Below the pieces are notes generated by a model, which made no database searches, was not told the DNA's origin, and saw nothing but the letters and a program-made list of their open reading frames with translations. From positions 1 through 41,769 of the forward strand of contig FR898178.1 of the NCBI GenBank assembly GCA_000437395.1: DNA of 41,769 bases, in the 5' to 3' direction. The position numbers were made by a program, and so were the translations under genes. This stretch comes from Clostridium sp. CAG:288. Its GTDB lineage: Bacteria > Bacillota_I > Bacilli_A > RFN20 > CAG-288. Shown here piece after piece: positions 25,401 through 31,897 of the stretch. Positions within the stretch are counted from its first letter, which is position 1. Each line of letters starts with the position of its first letter.

Positions 25401-25617
25401 GCAAAACAAAGTCGCCACCTAAAGGGATGGTAAACATATTTTGTATGTACGTGGTAGCAAAACATAAAAGTGCAACAGCTGTAATAATTCCAGCTAATTG
25501 CCAAGAATCTGATTTTTTTATGTGACTCCATGCACTTTTTATTTTATTTGAAATGTAATTGCAAAAAAATTGAAATTTGTCATTAGTTTTCAGTGCAATT
25601 TGTGTACTTAAACTCAT
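22456..25617 (-). CDS. yfhO: YfhO-family multi-membrane-span protein
   Basis: A large (1053-residue) integral membrane protein of the bacterial YfhO family (GT-C-like glycosyltransferase fold). In Bacillus and Listeria, YfhO relatives help glycosylate lipoteichoic or wall teichoic acid on the outer membrane face. Seen: a first helix at about 40-60, then G-G-D-F-V-L-Q near 75 with the acidic residues typical of GT-C first loops, about 12 helices to residue 530, a long extracellular domain (about 535-990) with many Asn/Asp/Tyr, a last helix near 1010, and a basic tail (KVKRKKRNLRQ). GAAAGGAT precedes the ATG. It lies between degV and prfA with 19-base gaps. Donor and acceptor sugars are unknown. 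Confidence 0.85.
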   Translation of the reverse strand: MSLSTQIALKTNDKFQFFCNYISNKIKSAWSHIKKSDSWQLAGIITAVALLCFATTYIQNMFTIPLGGDFVLQMIPFQFKGYDDWHTFFRTGVFPTWDSSGIFGFSNIGGNSYYYLFDPWFLIMLIFPRSWLPQLQGIGTVVKMVTGGVLFYHYLGCFKISISTRKIGAVCYAFCGWTFYYLWFHFINITAVLPLLFWGIENVIQKKKPTMLIGSLILLCLINYYFFICFCFGSVFYAVFRVLQEVKKNKARETFKIIGMGIACFGIAILTVSICLLPSILNTLSMPRVSSSQSFIDMIKAAKGFSAKLKVLFTWESTPYKALYPLNSFLVIPLGCFSQSLFSTTGYDNTASSLYVMAPMILMLVPSVLDSIKQKKYSHLIGFVAVTIMLFTPFTYYLMFAFVKEYGRWEIMPVMWMLVFFCIHFDRHRQMPRWYMDASALFTAFLYLILITLSNKYTSSKDYSWALNPWNSDQKLAIVLQCVWVFICYVIMRMGLKKRELNTTLLYMICLEAVVIGNVTVRYQGTSRFQDLSGGISNVNEETRLVKELNKYDNSTFRIYNSSADRGSPNLSLREGYNGIAAFHSVYAYQTQDFIDWSRISYTYGNWSMGVHEKRYNLETFMGVKYYLLKKTSGTDIQNVPYGYTNILEKEDCPEELKRLLNNGNHELYVNDNYIDLGFAYDNIVSSSYLSRTTYADFNESKYLKYGIVEKDDIDEINNASEDIKAVVPTDTSEIFSARTNDLNYVDYTIYRANYDDNGYIIAEDPNHELTDEEKKQPNPNQYGIYRGDTKLEYNSTNAKELPIWSKIVVDFKNGNTVCSAAETRGGCYVSVDFKFGYNVDFAFFDAEGNKITNDMHMWNGYDKTSDWKYARGFYVDRPVSRIVATTRDNIIPGFVFDKFSTYYQYNDVYQANIDKLKANALEDVSYNTDANISFKTNYESDKFVVTNVAYDEGWSIKRREVGSNKPYEDVKIYKGQGGFNAFIAEKGNYEYSMVYKTPGLDISKGFTLIGAFTYYVIFACYYSIRLQEKLYENPIFNLKSQKVKRKKRNLRQ

Positions 25618-25636
25618 ATCAATCCTTTCTAAAAAA

Positions 25637-26524
25637 TTATTTTATAACTTTTGTTTTTGTAATATATAATAAACCAATTGTTCCTGGTCCACAGTGAGAA
25701 GCAACAATAGAACCAGCCACAGTTATTTGAACGATTGAAGGATCAACATATTTAGTAACAATATCGTACATATATTTATCATCACCTTCTACTAATGAGT
25801 GAGTAATGAAAATATGTGATAGTTCAACATTATCATTCTTTAATTGCTCTAAGAATTCGCTTATTTGGAAATCTACACCTTTAATTTTCTTTCCGCGTGT
25901 GATTTTATGAACAATCATTTTTCCGTGTTCTACACGAATAACTGGGTGAAGGTGAAAACTTTTTCCGAAGAAATATGATAATCCAGAACAACGTCCACCT
26001 TTATACAAATATTCCATAGTATCAACAACAAATTCAGCATTTACTCTATCGACTCTATCTTTTGCTCTTTCAGCAATTTCAGTTAAAGAATAACCTGCTT
26101 TAATATCATCGTGAATACTGAAAAGTTGTAATCCAATACCAGATGATAAAGAACGTGAATCAATGACTTGAATTCGATCTTTATATTCTTCATTTTCTTC
26201 GCCTAATTGAATAGCAACCATATTTGCAGTGCTAAAGTTACTAGAAAAGTTGCTTGAAATAGGTACAAATACAATATCGTTTCCTTCATCGAGGCATTTT
26301 TTAAAATTTTCTTCAAAAACGTTAATATTAACAGCGTTTGTCTTTGGTAAAGTGCCTGTCTCTTTGACTAGTTCATATATCTTTTTAGTATCAATATCAA
26401 CTCCATCAACAAAATGTCTTTCACCAAAACTGACACCTAATGGAAGAACTTTGCAATCTATTGATTCATAAAGTTCTTTTGTTAAATCGGAAGTAGAATC
26501 TGTAAATAACTTTATTGGTCTCAT
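25637..26524 (-). CDS. DegV-family fatty-acid-binding protein
   Basis: Cytoplasmic DegV/FakB-type protein that binds a fatty acid and, in Firmicutes, presents it to the kinase FakA for phosphorylation. The 295-residue protein shows the family features F-T-D-S-T-S-D-L near residue 7, V-F-V-P-I-S-S-N-F-S near 80 (ligand-binding Ser region), V-I-D-S-R-S-L-S-S-G near 120, G-G-R-C-S-G near 177, and C-terminal H-C-G-P-G-T-I-G-L. TGGAGA precedes the ATG. First gene of a run through yfhO to holB. FakA is not in this window. Confidence 0.9.
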   Translation of the reverse strand: MRPIKLFTDSTSDLTKELYESIDCKVLPLGVSFGERHFVDGVDIDTKKIYELVKETGTLPKTNAVNINVFEENFKKCLDEGNDIVFVPISSNFSSNFSTANMVAIQLGEENEEYKDRIQVIDSRSLSSGIGLQLFSIHDDIKAGYSLTEIAERAKDRVDRVNAEFVVDTMEYLYKGGRCSGLSYFFGKSFHLHPVIRVEHGKMIVHKITRGKKIKGVDFQISEFLEQLKNDNVELSHIFITHSLVEGDDKYMYDIVTKYVDPSIVQITVAGSIVASHCGPGTIGLLYITKTKVIK

Positions 26525-26536
26525 ATTTTCTCCATT

Positions 26537-26572
26537 CTATATATAGTTTACTATATATAGTATAAACTATCT
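26537..26572 (-). promoter_or_regulatory. Palindromic AT-rich site upstream of degV (possible operator/promoter)
   Basis: CTATATATAG occurs twice (26537-26546 and 26551-26560), separated by TTTA; each copy is self-complementary. In addition TAGTTTA (26544-26550) and TAAACTA (26563-26569) form a 7-bp inverted repeat around the second copy. TATACT on the minus strand (26564-26559) could be a -10, but I see no matching -35. The position, 13 bases before the degV start, suits a repressor site. Confidence 0.4.
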
Positions 26573-26613
26573 TGCTCTTAGATAATAGAAGAAAAATTAT
26601 TCAACACAAAATA

Positions 26614-26988
26614 TTATTCAACTTTTATTTCTACATAGGCATCATTATTACTATCAACAATTACAACAAGGCTTTCTTCTTCGTCAACAAACATAATATA
26701 TAATCTATTTACGTTCAATTTTATAGCCAGTGATTTTGTCAAAGAAATTAATTTGTCTTTTTCTATTTCATCTAAAAATACAATAAAACGTATATCGTTA
26801 TTTGGTGAAATAATCTTTTGAACATCTTTAGCTTCATAATACTCAGAAATTCTATTTTCATGTTCTAAACTATAGTTTTTCTTTGTTCTAGGCATAGCCC
26901 CAATTAGAAGAACACTTACTACAAATATAACAATAATCAATGCTATGGATTTAATAATCTTATCTAAAATAATAATTGTTTTTTTCAT
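26614..26988 (-). CDS. Small membrane-anchored protein, unknown function
   Basis: A 124-residue protein I do not recognise. Residues 12-32 form one strong hydrophobic segment (SIALIIVIFVVSVLLIGA) after a short Lys-rich start, so the N-terminus is likely in the cytoplasm and the rest outside. The remainder alternates hydrophobic and acidic stretches (RFIVFLDEIEKDKLISL, RLYIMFVDEEESLVVIV) as expected of a small alpha/beta domain. No cysteine or catalytic motif stands out. The ribosome site is weak (GGTAATAATAATTG before ATG). It stands alone between degV and the tRNA cluster. Confidence 0.6.
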   Translation of the reverse strand: MKKTIIILDKIIKSIALIIVIFVVSVLLIGAMPRTKKNYSLEHENRISEYYEAKDVQKIISPNNDIRFIVFLDEIEKDKLISLTKSLAIKLNVNRLYIMFVDEEESLVVIVDSNNDAYVEIKVE

Positions 26989-27079
26989 ACAATTATTATT
27001 ACCAATATTTAAAAAATTAATAATTTAATCAAACCATAGCCAATATAAGTATTAAAAATGCTATAAAATCATTTTTTTC

Positions 27080-27109
27080 TTGACTTAAAAACCATATTTA
27101 TAGTATTAT
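27080..27109 (+). promoter_or_regulatory. Promoter of the Ala-Met-CAT tRNA cluster
   Basis: TTGACT (27080-27085) and TATTAT (27104-27109) are 18 bases apart. The 36-base leader before the first tRNA contains a small hairpin GCAC-TAAT-GTGC at 27117-27128. Confidence 0.55.
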
Positions 27110-27145
27110 ACATAAGCACTAATGTGCATCGTTCGATATAACTCT

Positions 27146-27221
27146 GGGGCTGTAGCTCACCTGGGAGAGCGCCTCCATGGCATGGAGGAGGTAGCGAGTT
27201 CGATCCTCGTCAGCTCCACCA
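27146..27221 (+). tRNA. tRNA-Ala (GGC)
   Basis: Complete cloverleaf: acceptor GGGGCTG / CAGCTCC with the G3-T70 wobble that defines alanine tRNAs, D stem GCTC/GAGC, anticodon stem CCTCC/GGAGG with loop ATGGCAT (anticodon GGC), T arm with TTCGATC, discriminator A, and encoded CCA. Confidence 0.96.
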
Positions 27222-27235
27222 TTTTTATATCACAC

Positions 27236-27311
27236 GGCTGCGTAGCTCAGTTGGTAGAGCACTCGGCTCATACCCGATACGTCGAGGGTTCGAACCCCCC
27301 CGCAGCCACCA
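27236..27311 (+). tRNA. tRNA-Met (CAT), elongator type
   Basis: Acceptor GGCTGCG / CGCAGCC, D stem GCTC/GAGC, anticodon loop CTCATAC (CAT), T loop TTCGAAC, discriminator A, encoded CCA. G1-C72 pairs and there is no GGG/CCC anticodon stem, so it is not the initiator. The T4-A69 and G5-C68 pairs resemble elongator Met rather than Ile2. The outer anticodon-stem pair (C27/T43) is mismatched. Confidence 0.88.
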
Positions 27312-27327
27312 TTTGTTTGATTCAGAT

Positions 27328-27404
27328 GGATCAATAGCTCAATTGGTTAGAGTCCCCGTCTCATAAGCGGGTCGTTACAGGTTCAAGTCCTGTTTGATCC
27401 ACCA
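27328..27404 (+). tRNA. Second tRNA with anticodon CAT, probably tRNA-Ile2 (lysidine) or a second Met
   Basis: Acceptor GGATCAA / TTGATCC, D arm GCTC/GAGT, anticodon stem CCCGT/GCGGG with loop CTCATAA (CAT), T loop TTCAAGT, discriminator A, encoded CCA. Not an initiator because G1-C72 pairs. C5-G68 and loop CTCATAA recall Ile2 tRNAs, whose C34 is turned into lysidine by TilS to read AUA; T4-A69 is more Met-like. The identity is open. Confidence 0.85.
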
Positions 27405-27418
27405 CTGTTTAAATATAT

Positions 27419-27446
27419 AAGCACCACTTATGTGGTGCTTTTTTTA
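27419..27446 (+). terminator. Terminator of the tRNA cluster
   Basis: AGCACCAC (27420-27427), a short loop, GTGGTGCT (27432-27439), then a run of T's. It directly abuts the stop codon of the converging zinc-ribbon/TM2 gene. Confidence 0.92.
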
Positions 27447-27851
27447 TTAATCTATCAACGTATGGCCATAATAGCCTTTATTTAGCTTCTTTTTTATTAT
27501 TAATATTCCTTCAATAAATGGCCAAATTCCACCTAAGCCCAAAGTAAACATAGAAACTAAAATTTGAATAATACCTATTCCCATATATCCTAAATAAAAT
27601 CTTCCTAATCCAAACCAACCACCAAAGCATGATAATAAGGCGGCAGTTGTTCTATTTTTTGATTTTTCTTTTTTTCTCGTTTTTATATTATCTAAATTAT
27701 GGCCACAATGCGGACAAATTTTTGTGTCTCTAAAAGCTAATTTTGCTCCACATTCACTACAAAATTTGTTTCCTTTGTTTTTTTCTTTATGACATTTAGG
27801 ACATACGTTATCAAATTTTTCGTATTTTGTCCCACAATTTCGACAGTACAT
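27447..27851 (-). CDS. Zinc-ribbon and TM2-domain membrane protein
   Basis: A 134-residue protein. The first 50 residues carry four C-x-x-C pairs (C-R-N-C, C-P-K-C, C-S-E-C, C-P-H-C), forming double-zinc-ribbon modules of the kind also present in many Firmicutes regulators. A basic linker (TRKKEKSKNR, about 58-67) follows. Residues 68-125 make a TM2 domain: two membrane helices with the conserved F-G-G-W-F-G-L-G-R-F-Y-L-G-Y turn. The family's biochemical role is unknown. TGGAGA lies before the ATG. Single gene between two terminators. Confidence 0.8.
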   Translation of the reverse strand: MYCRNCGTKYEKFDNVCPKCHKEKNKGNKFCSECGAKLAFRDTKICPHCGHNLDNIKTRKKEKSKNRTTAALLSCFGGWFGLGRFYLGYMGIGIIQILVSMFTLGLGGIWPFIEGILIIKKKLNKGYYGHTLID

Positions 27852-27891
27852 ATATTTTCTCCATTTATATTATTTTAACATATTTATGGTC

Positions 27892-27921
27892 AAAAAAAGG
27901 AGATTGGATATCCAATCTCCT
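27892..27921 (-). terminator. Terminator of the rplK-rpoC operon
   Basis: On the minus strand GGAGATTGG-ATAT-CCAATCTCC makes a perfect stem (27899-27920) followed by TTTTTTTG. It lies 20 bases after the rpoC stop. Confidence 0.92.
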
Positions 27922-27940
27922 ATAAGATCAAAACAATCTA

Positions 27941-30900
27941 TTAAAGATCCTTATCATCAACGACTAAGAAATCATCGGAATTACTGAGGTCTTCATCAAA
28001 GACAAGTTCTTCTTCATGATCAAATGCTTTGTCGTCAATATGATTTTCGGAATCGTTATGTGTTGTTGTTTCAGTTTCTTCTTCCTCTTCATCTTCTGGA
28101 ATGATACCAGTACCAGCTGGGATGAGTTTACCTATCATAACATTTTCCTTCATGCCTCTGAGGTAATCGACTTTGCATTTAATTGCAGCATCTGTTAATA
28201 CCTTTGTGGTTTCTTGGAATGATGCAGATGATAAGAATGAAGATGTATCGAGAGCAGCCTTTGTGATACCAAGAATTCTTGGAACACCTATAGCTGGACG
28301 TTTACCAGCAAGTAATGCCTTTTCATTAGCATCTGTAAAGTCAATAACATCAACTTTGATGCCTGGAAGCATTTCTGTATCCCCACCATCGATAACTAAG
28401 ATCTTACGTAACATTTGTTTAACAACTACTTCAAGGTGTTTGTCAGAAATGGAAATACCAGCTTGTGTTTGGTAAACTTTTTGAACTTCCTTAAGGATGT
28501 AGTTTTCAACAGCTGTAATGTCTGATACTTCGAGAAGTTGTTTTGGATCAATAGCACCTTCAGTCAACTTTTGACCGTTAGCAACATGATCTCCGACTTT
28601 AACTCTAGCAGTAGCACCATAGTTTGTAAGATATGATTTTTCCTCGAGTTCACCCTTAATATCGATCTTGGTACGTCCATTGATATTTTCAACCGATGTG
28701 ACTTCACCAGAGATTTCACTAATAAGAGCTTCGCCTTTTGGAGTACGAGCTTCAAGTAATTCTTGAACTCTTGGTAAACCTTGAGTAATATCACCACCAT
28801 CACCAGAAGCAACACCACCAGTGTGGAATGTTCTCATGGTTAATTGTGTACCTGGTTCACCAATTGATTGAGCTGCCATAATACCTACAGCATCACCAAC
28901 CTTAACTAATTCACCAGTAGCAAGGTTACGTCCATAACAGTGGACACAGACACCATTCTTTGTTTCACAAGTGAATAGTGATCTGATTTCAACACTCTTA
29001 ATTCCTGCAGCAACGACTTTATCAGCCATTACTTCATCCATTAATGTGTTGCCTGGAACAATAATTTCTCCTGTACTTGGATCGACGATTGAATGGCAAG
29101 TAAATCTACCAACAAGACGATCTTTGAGAGGAACGATAACTTTATTTTCTTTTGTATCGATAACTTCTGTAACTTCAAATCCGTGATCGCAACCACAGTC
29201 TTCTTCAGTAACAATAACGCTATGTGATACATCGATAAGTCTTCTTGTTAAGTAACCTGAGTCAGCTGTCTTTAAAGCTGTATCAGCACCACCCTTACGG
29301 GCACCGTGAGTAGCAATAAAGAATTCTGAAACGTTAAGACCTTCACGATAACAAGATTTAATAGGAATTTCGATAACATCACCAGATGGCTTTCTCATAA
29401 GACCGAGCATACCAACTAATTGAACGAAGTTGTCAGCAGAACCACGAGCACCAGAATCAGACATCATGAAGATAGGATTTTCGTTTTCTTCAGCCATCTT
29501 TTTCTTAAGGTCGCCCATAACGTCTTCTTTAACTTTTGTCCAAACGTCGATAACTAACTTCTTACGTTCATCGTTAGTGACCAAGCCTTTTTCGTATAAT
29601 TCTTGAATTTGTTCAACTTTTTGTTCGCCTTCTTTGATGTTACCATTCTTTGTTGGAAGGACAGCAATATCAGAAATTGAGACGGTGATACCAGCTTTTG
29701 TTGAATATTTGAAACCAAGGTCCTTGATTTCATCGAGAATACGAGATGTTTCATCAGCCTTATAACGCTTAAATAATTCATTAATAATTGAACCAATAAT
29801 TCCCTTATTGATTGGACTATATAATGGCTTATTAGCTATATAAGTCTTAATATCTGTTCCTTTTGGTACAAAGAATTCCATAAGATCGCTTGAAAGGTTC
29901 TTCTTATTACTCTTTGTAACAGAGTTAAGATATGGGAAATCTTCTGGATAAATTGAGTTGAAGATTAACTTACCAACTGTTGTGATAAGATAGCATTTCT
30001 TCATTTCATCAGTAAATCCGCTCTTTTTGATTGCTGATGCTGGAATAGCAATACGATTGTGAAGGTGAATTTGATGTGTTTCGTAAGCAAGCATTGCTTC
30101 TTCGAAATTTCTAAATACTTTACCTTCACTTTGTGAATATAATTCATAGTTATCAGCTTCTTCATTATCGCCAATGCTTCTATAATATTCAGCCTTACGT
30201 TTAAAGCCTTCAATATTATCTTCAAGAGTAAGATAGTAGTTACCTAAAATCATATCTTGTGATGGAATACAAATTGGTTTTCCATCTTTTGGACCTAAAA
30301 TGTTGTGAGAAGCTAACATTAAATCAACTGCTTCGTTTTGAGCTTCTTGTGAAAGTGGAACGTGAACAGCCATTTGGTCACCATCGAAGTCAGCGTTGAA
30401 ACCTGAACAAACGAGTGGGTGTAAACGGATAGCTCTACCTTCAACTAAAACAGGACGGAAAGCTTGAATACCTAAACGGTGAAGAGTTGGAGCACGGTTC
30501 AAAAGAACTGGGTGTTCACTGATGATTCTTTCAATAACATCAAATACTCTTTCATCATAGTGGTTAATCATGTTATCAGCTTGTTTATGTGAAGGAGCTG
30601 TTCCTTCATGAATTAAAACTGAAGCGATGAATGGCTTAAATAATTGAATAGCCATTTCTCTTGGTATACCACATTGGTACATCTTTAATGTTGGACCAAC
30701 AGCGATAACAGAACGACCTGAATAGTCGACACGTTTACCAAGTAAGTTTTGTCTGAAACGACCTTGTTTACCCTTAAGAGAACTTGAGAGTGACTTAAGA
30801 GCACGACCACCAGCACCGTTAACTGGTTTATTACGACGACCGTTATCAATTAAAGCATCAACTGCTTCTTGTAACATACGTTTTTCGTTAATAAGAATAA

Positions 30901-31882
30901 CGGATGGTGATTTGATTTCGATTAATTTCTTAAGACGAGCGTTTCTTGTAATAACTCTACGATATAATTCGTTTAAATCACTTGTAGCATAACGGCCACC
31001 ATCAAGTTGAAGTAATGGACGTAAATCAGGTGGTATAACAGGAATAACATCGAGAATCATCCAAGATGGATCATTATTTGAATTTCTGAAAGCTTCAACA
31101 ACTTCAAGTCTCTTGATAAGTTTGGCTCTCTTTTGATTCTTTTGTCCAACAGTTGTTTTAAGTTCATCTTGAATTGCTTTAGATTCAGCTTCAAGATCAA
31201 CTTCTTTTAACAATCTTTGAACAGCTTCAGCACCCATGCCAAATTCAGCACCTGTGTACTTTGAAATAAAAGCTGAAGATGTAATGAAATCAAATGGTTC
31301 TGATGGTTTTTCTAAGTGAGAAATAATGTCTTGGGCTCTAGTATAGTCTGGTGAGCCTTCGTCAATAATATTTGAATCAACGATGTCTTTAATGACAGCG
31401 ATAAATTCTTGACGAGCTGTTCTTTCATCGAGAACTTCACGATATTTTAAAATCTTAGAGATACCTGGATTTAAAACAATGTGAGAGACAAAATAAACAA
31501 CTTCATCTAATTGCTTTGGTGGAACATCAAGGAGTAATCCCATACGAGATGGAATGCCCTTGAGATACCAAATGTGAGCACATGGAGAAGCAAGCTCAAT
31601 GTGACCCATACGTTCACGACGGACAGCTTTAGAAGTAATTTCAACACCGCATTTTTCACAAATTTGGCCTTGATCTTTTATCTTCTTGTACTTACCGCAG
31701 TGACATTCATAATCCTTGCTAGGACCAAAGATACGTTCACAGAACAAACCATCTGGTTCTGGCTTTTGGGATCTATAGTTAATAGTTTCTGATTTTTTAA
31801 CTTCACCGTGAGACCATGCACGGATCTTTTCTGGTGAGGCTAAACCGACTTGAATAGCCTTAAGTTTATTAAGTTCGAACAT
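27941..31882 (-). CDS. rpoC: RNA polymerase beta' subunit
   Basis: Catalytic subunit of RNA polymerase, 1313 residues. Seen: N-terminal zinc ribbon C-H-C-G...C-E-K-C near 60-78, the bridge to the active site N-A-D-F-D-G-D-Q at about 496-503 (three Asp that hold catalytic magnesium), R-A-P-T-L-H-R-L-G near 464, the second zinc site C-G-C-D-H-G...C-E-T...C-V-H-C-Y-G (about 905-990), and the trigger-loop M-R-T-F-H-T-G-G. The last about 55 residues are an acidic, Glu/Asp/Thr-rich tail not part of the conserved fold. GGAGG precedes the ATG, 15 bases after rpoB. Confidence 0.98.
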   Translation of the reverse strand: MFELNKLKAIQVGLASPEKIRAWSHGEVKKSETINYRSQKPEPDGLFCERIFGPSKDYECHCGKYKKIKDQGQICEKCGVEITSKAVRRERMGHIELASPCAHIWYLKGIPSRMGLLLDVPPKQLDEVVYFVSHIVLNPGISKILKYREVLDERTARQEFIAVIKDIVDSNIIDEGSPDYTRAQDIISHLEKPSEPFDFITSSAFISKYTGAEFGMGAEAVQRLLKEVDLEAESKAIQDELKTTVGQKNQKRAKLIKRLEVVEAFRNSNNDPSWMILDVIPVIPPDLRPLLQLDGGRYATSDLNELYRRVITRNARLKKLIEIKSPSVILINEKRMLQEAVDALIDNGRRNKPVNGAGGRALKSLSSSLKGKQGRFRQNLLGKRVDYSGRSVIAVGPTLKMYQCGIPREMAIQLFKPFIASVLIHEGTAPSHKQADNMINHYDERVFDVIERIISEHPVLLNRAPTLHRLGIQAFRPVLVEGRAIRLHPLVCSGFNADFDGDQMAVHVPLSQEAQNEAVDLMLASHNILGPKDGKPICIPSQDMILGNYYLTLEDNIEGFKRKAEYYRSIGDNEEADNYELYSQSEGKVFRNFEEAMLAYETHQIHLHNRIAIPASAIKKSGFTDEMKKCYLITTVGKLIFNSIYPEDFPYLNSVTKSNKKNLSSDLMEFFVPKGTDIKTYIANKPLYSPINKGIIGSIINELFKRYKADETSRILDEIKDLGFKYSTKAGITVSISDIAVLPTKNGNIKEGEQKVEQIQELYEKGLVTNDERKKLVIDVWTKVKEDVMGDLKKKMAEENENPIFMMSDSGARGSADNFVQLVGMLGLMRKPSGDVIEIPIKSCYREGLNVSEFFIATHGARKGGADTALKTADSGYLTRRLIDVSHSVIVTEEDCGCDHGFEVTEVIDTKENKVIVPLKDRLVGRFTCHSIVDPSTGEIIVPGNTLMDEVMADKVVAAGIKSVEIRSLFTCETKNGVCVHCYGRNLATGELVKVGDAVGIMAAQSIGEPGTQLTMRTFHTGGVASGDGGDITQGLPRVQELLEARTPKGEALISEISGEVTSVENINGRTKIDIKGELEEKSYLTNYGATARVKVGDHVANGQKLTEGAIDPKQLLEVSDITAVENYILKEVQKVYQTQAGISISDKHLEVVVKQMLRKILVIDGGDTEMLPGIKVDVIDFTDANEKALLAGKRPAIGVPRILGITKAALDTSSFLSSASFQETTKVLTDAAIKCKVDYLRGMKENVMIGKLIPAGTGIIPEDEEEEETETTTHNDSENHIDDKAFDHEEELVFDEDLSNSDDFLVVDDKDL

Positions 31883-31897
31883 TTATCGGTTTCCTCC

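Noticed and set aside
27122..27337. A 71-codon plus-strand open frame
   Set aside because: It runs straight through two tRNA genes in the wrong context, with no ribosome site; chance frame.
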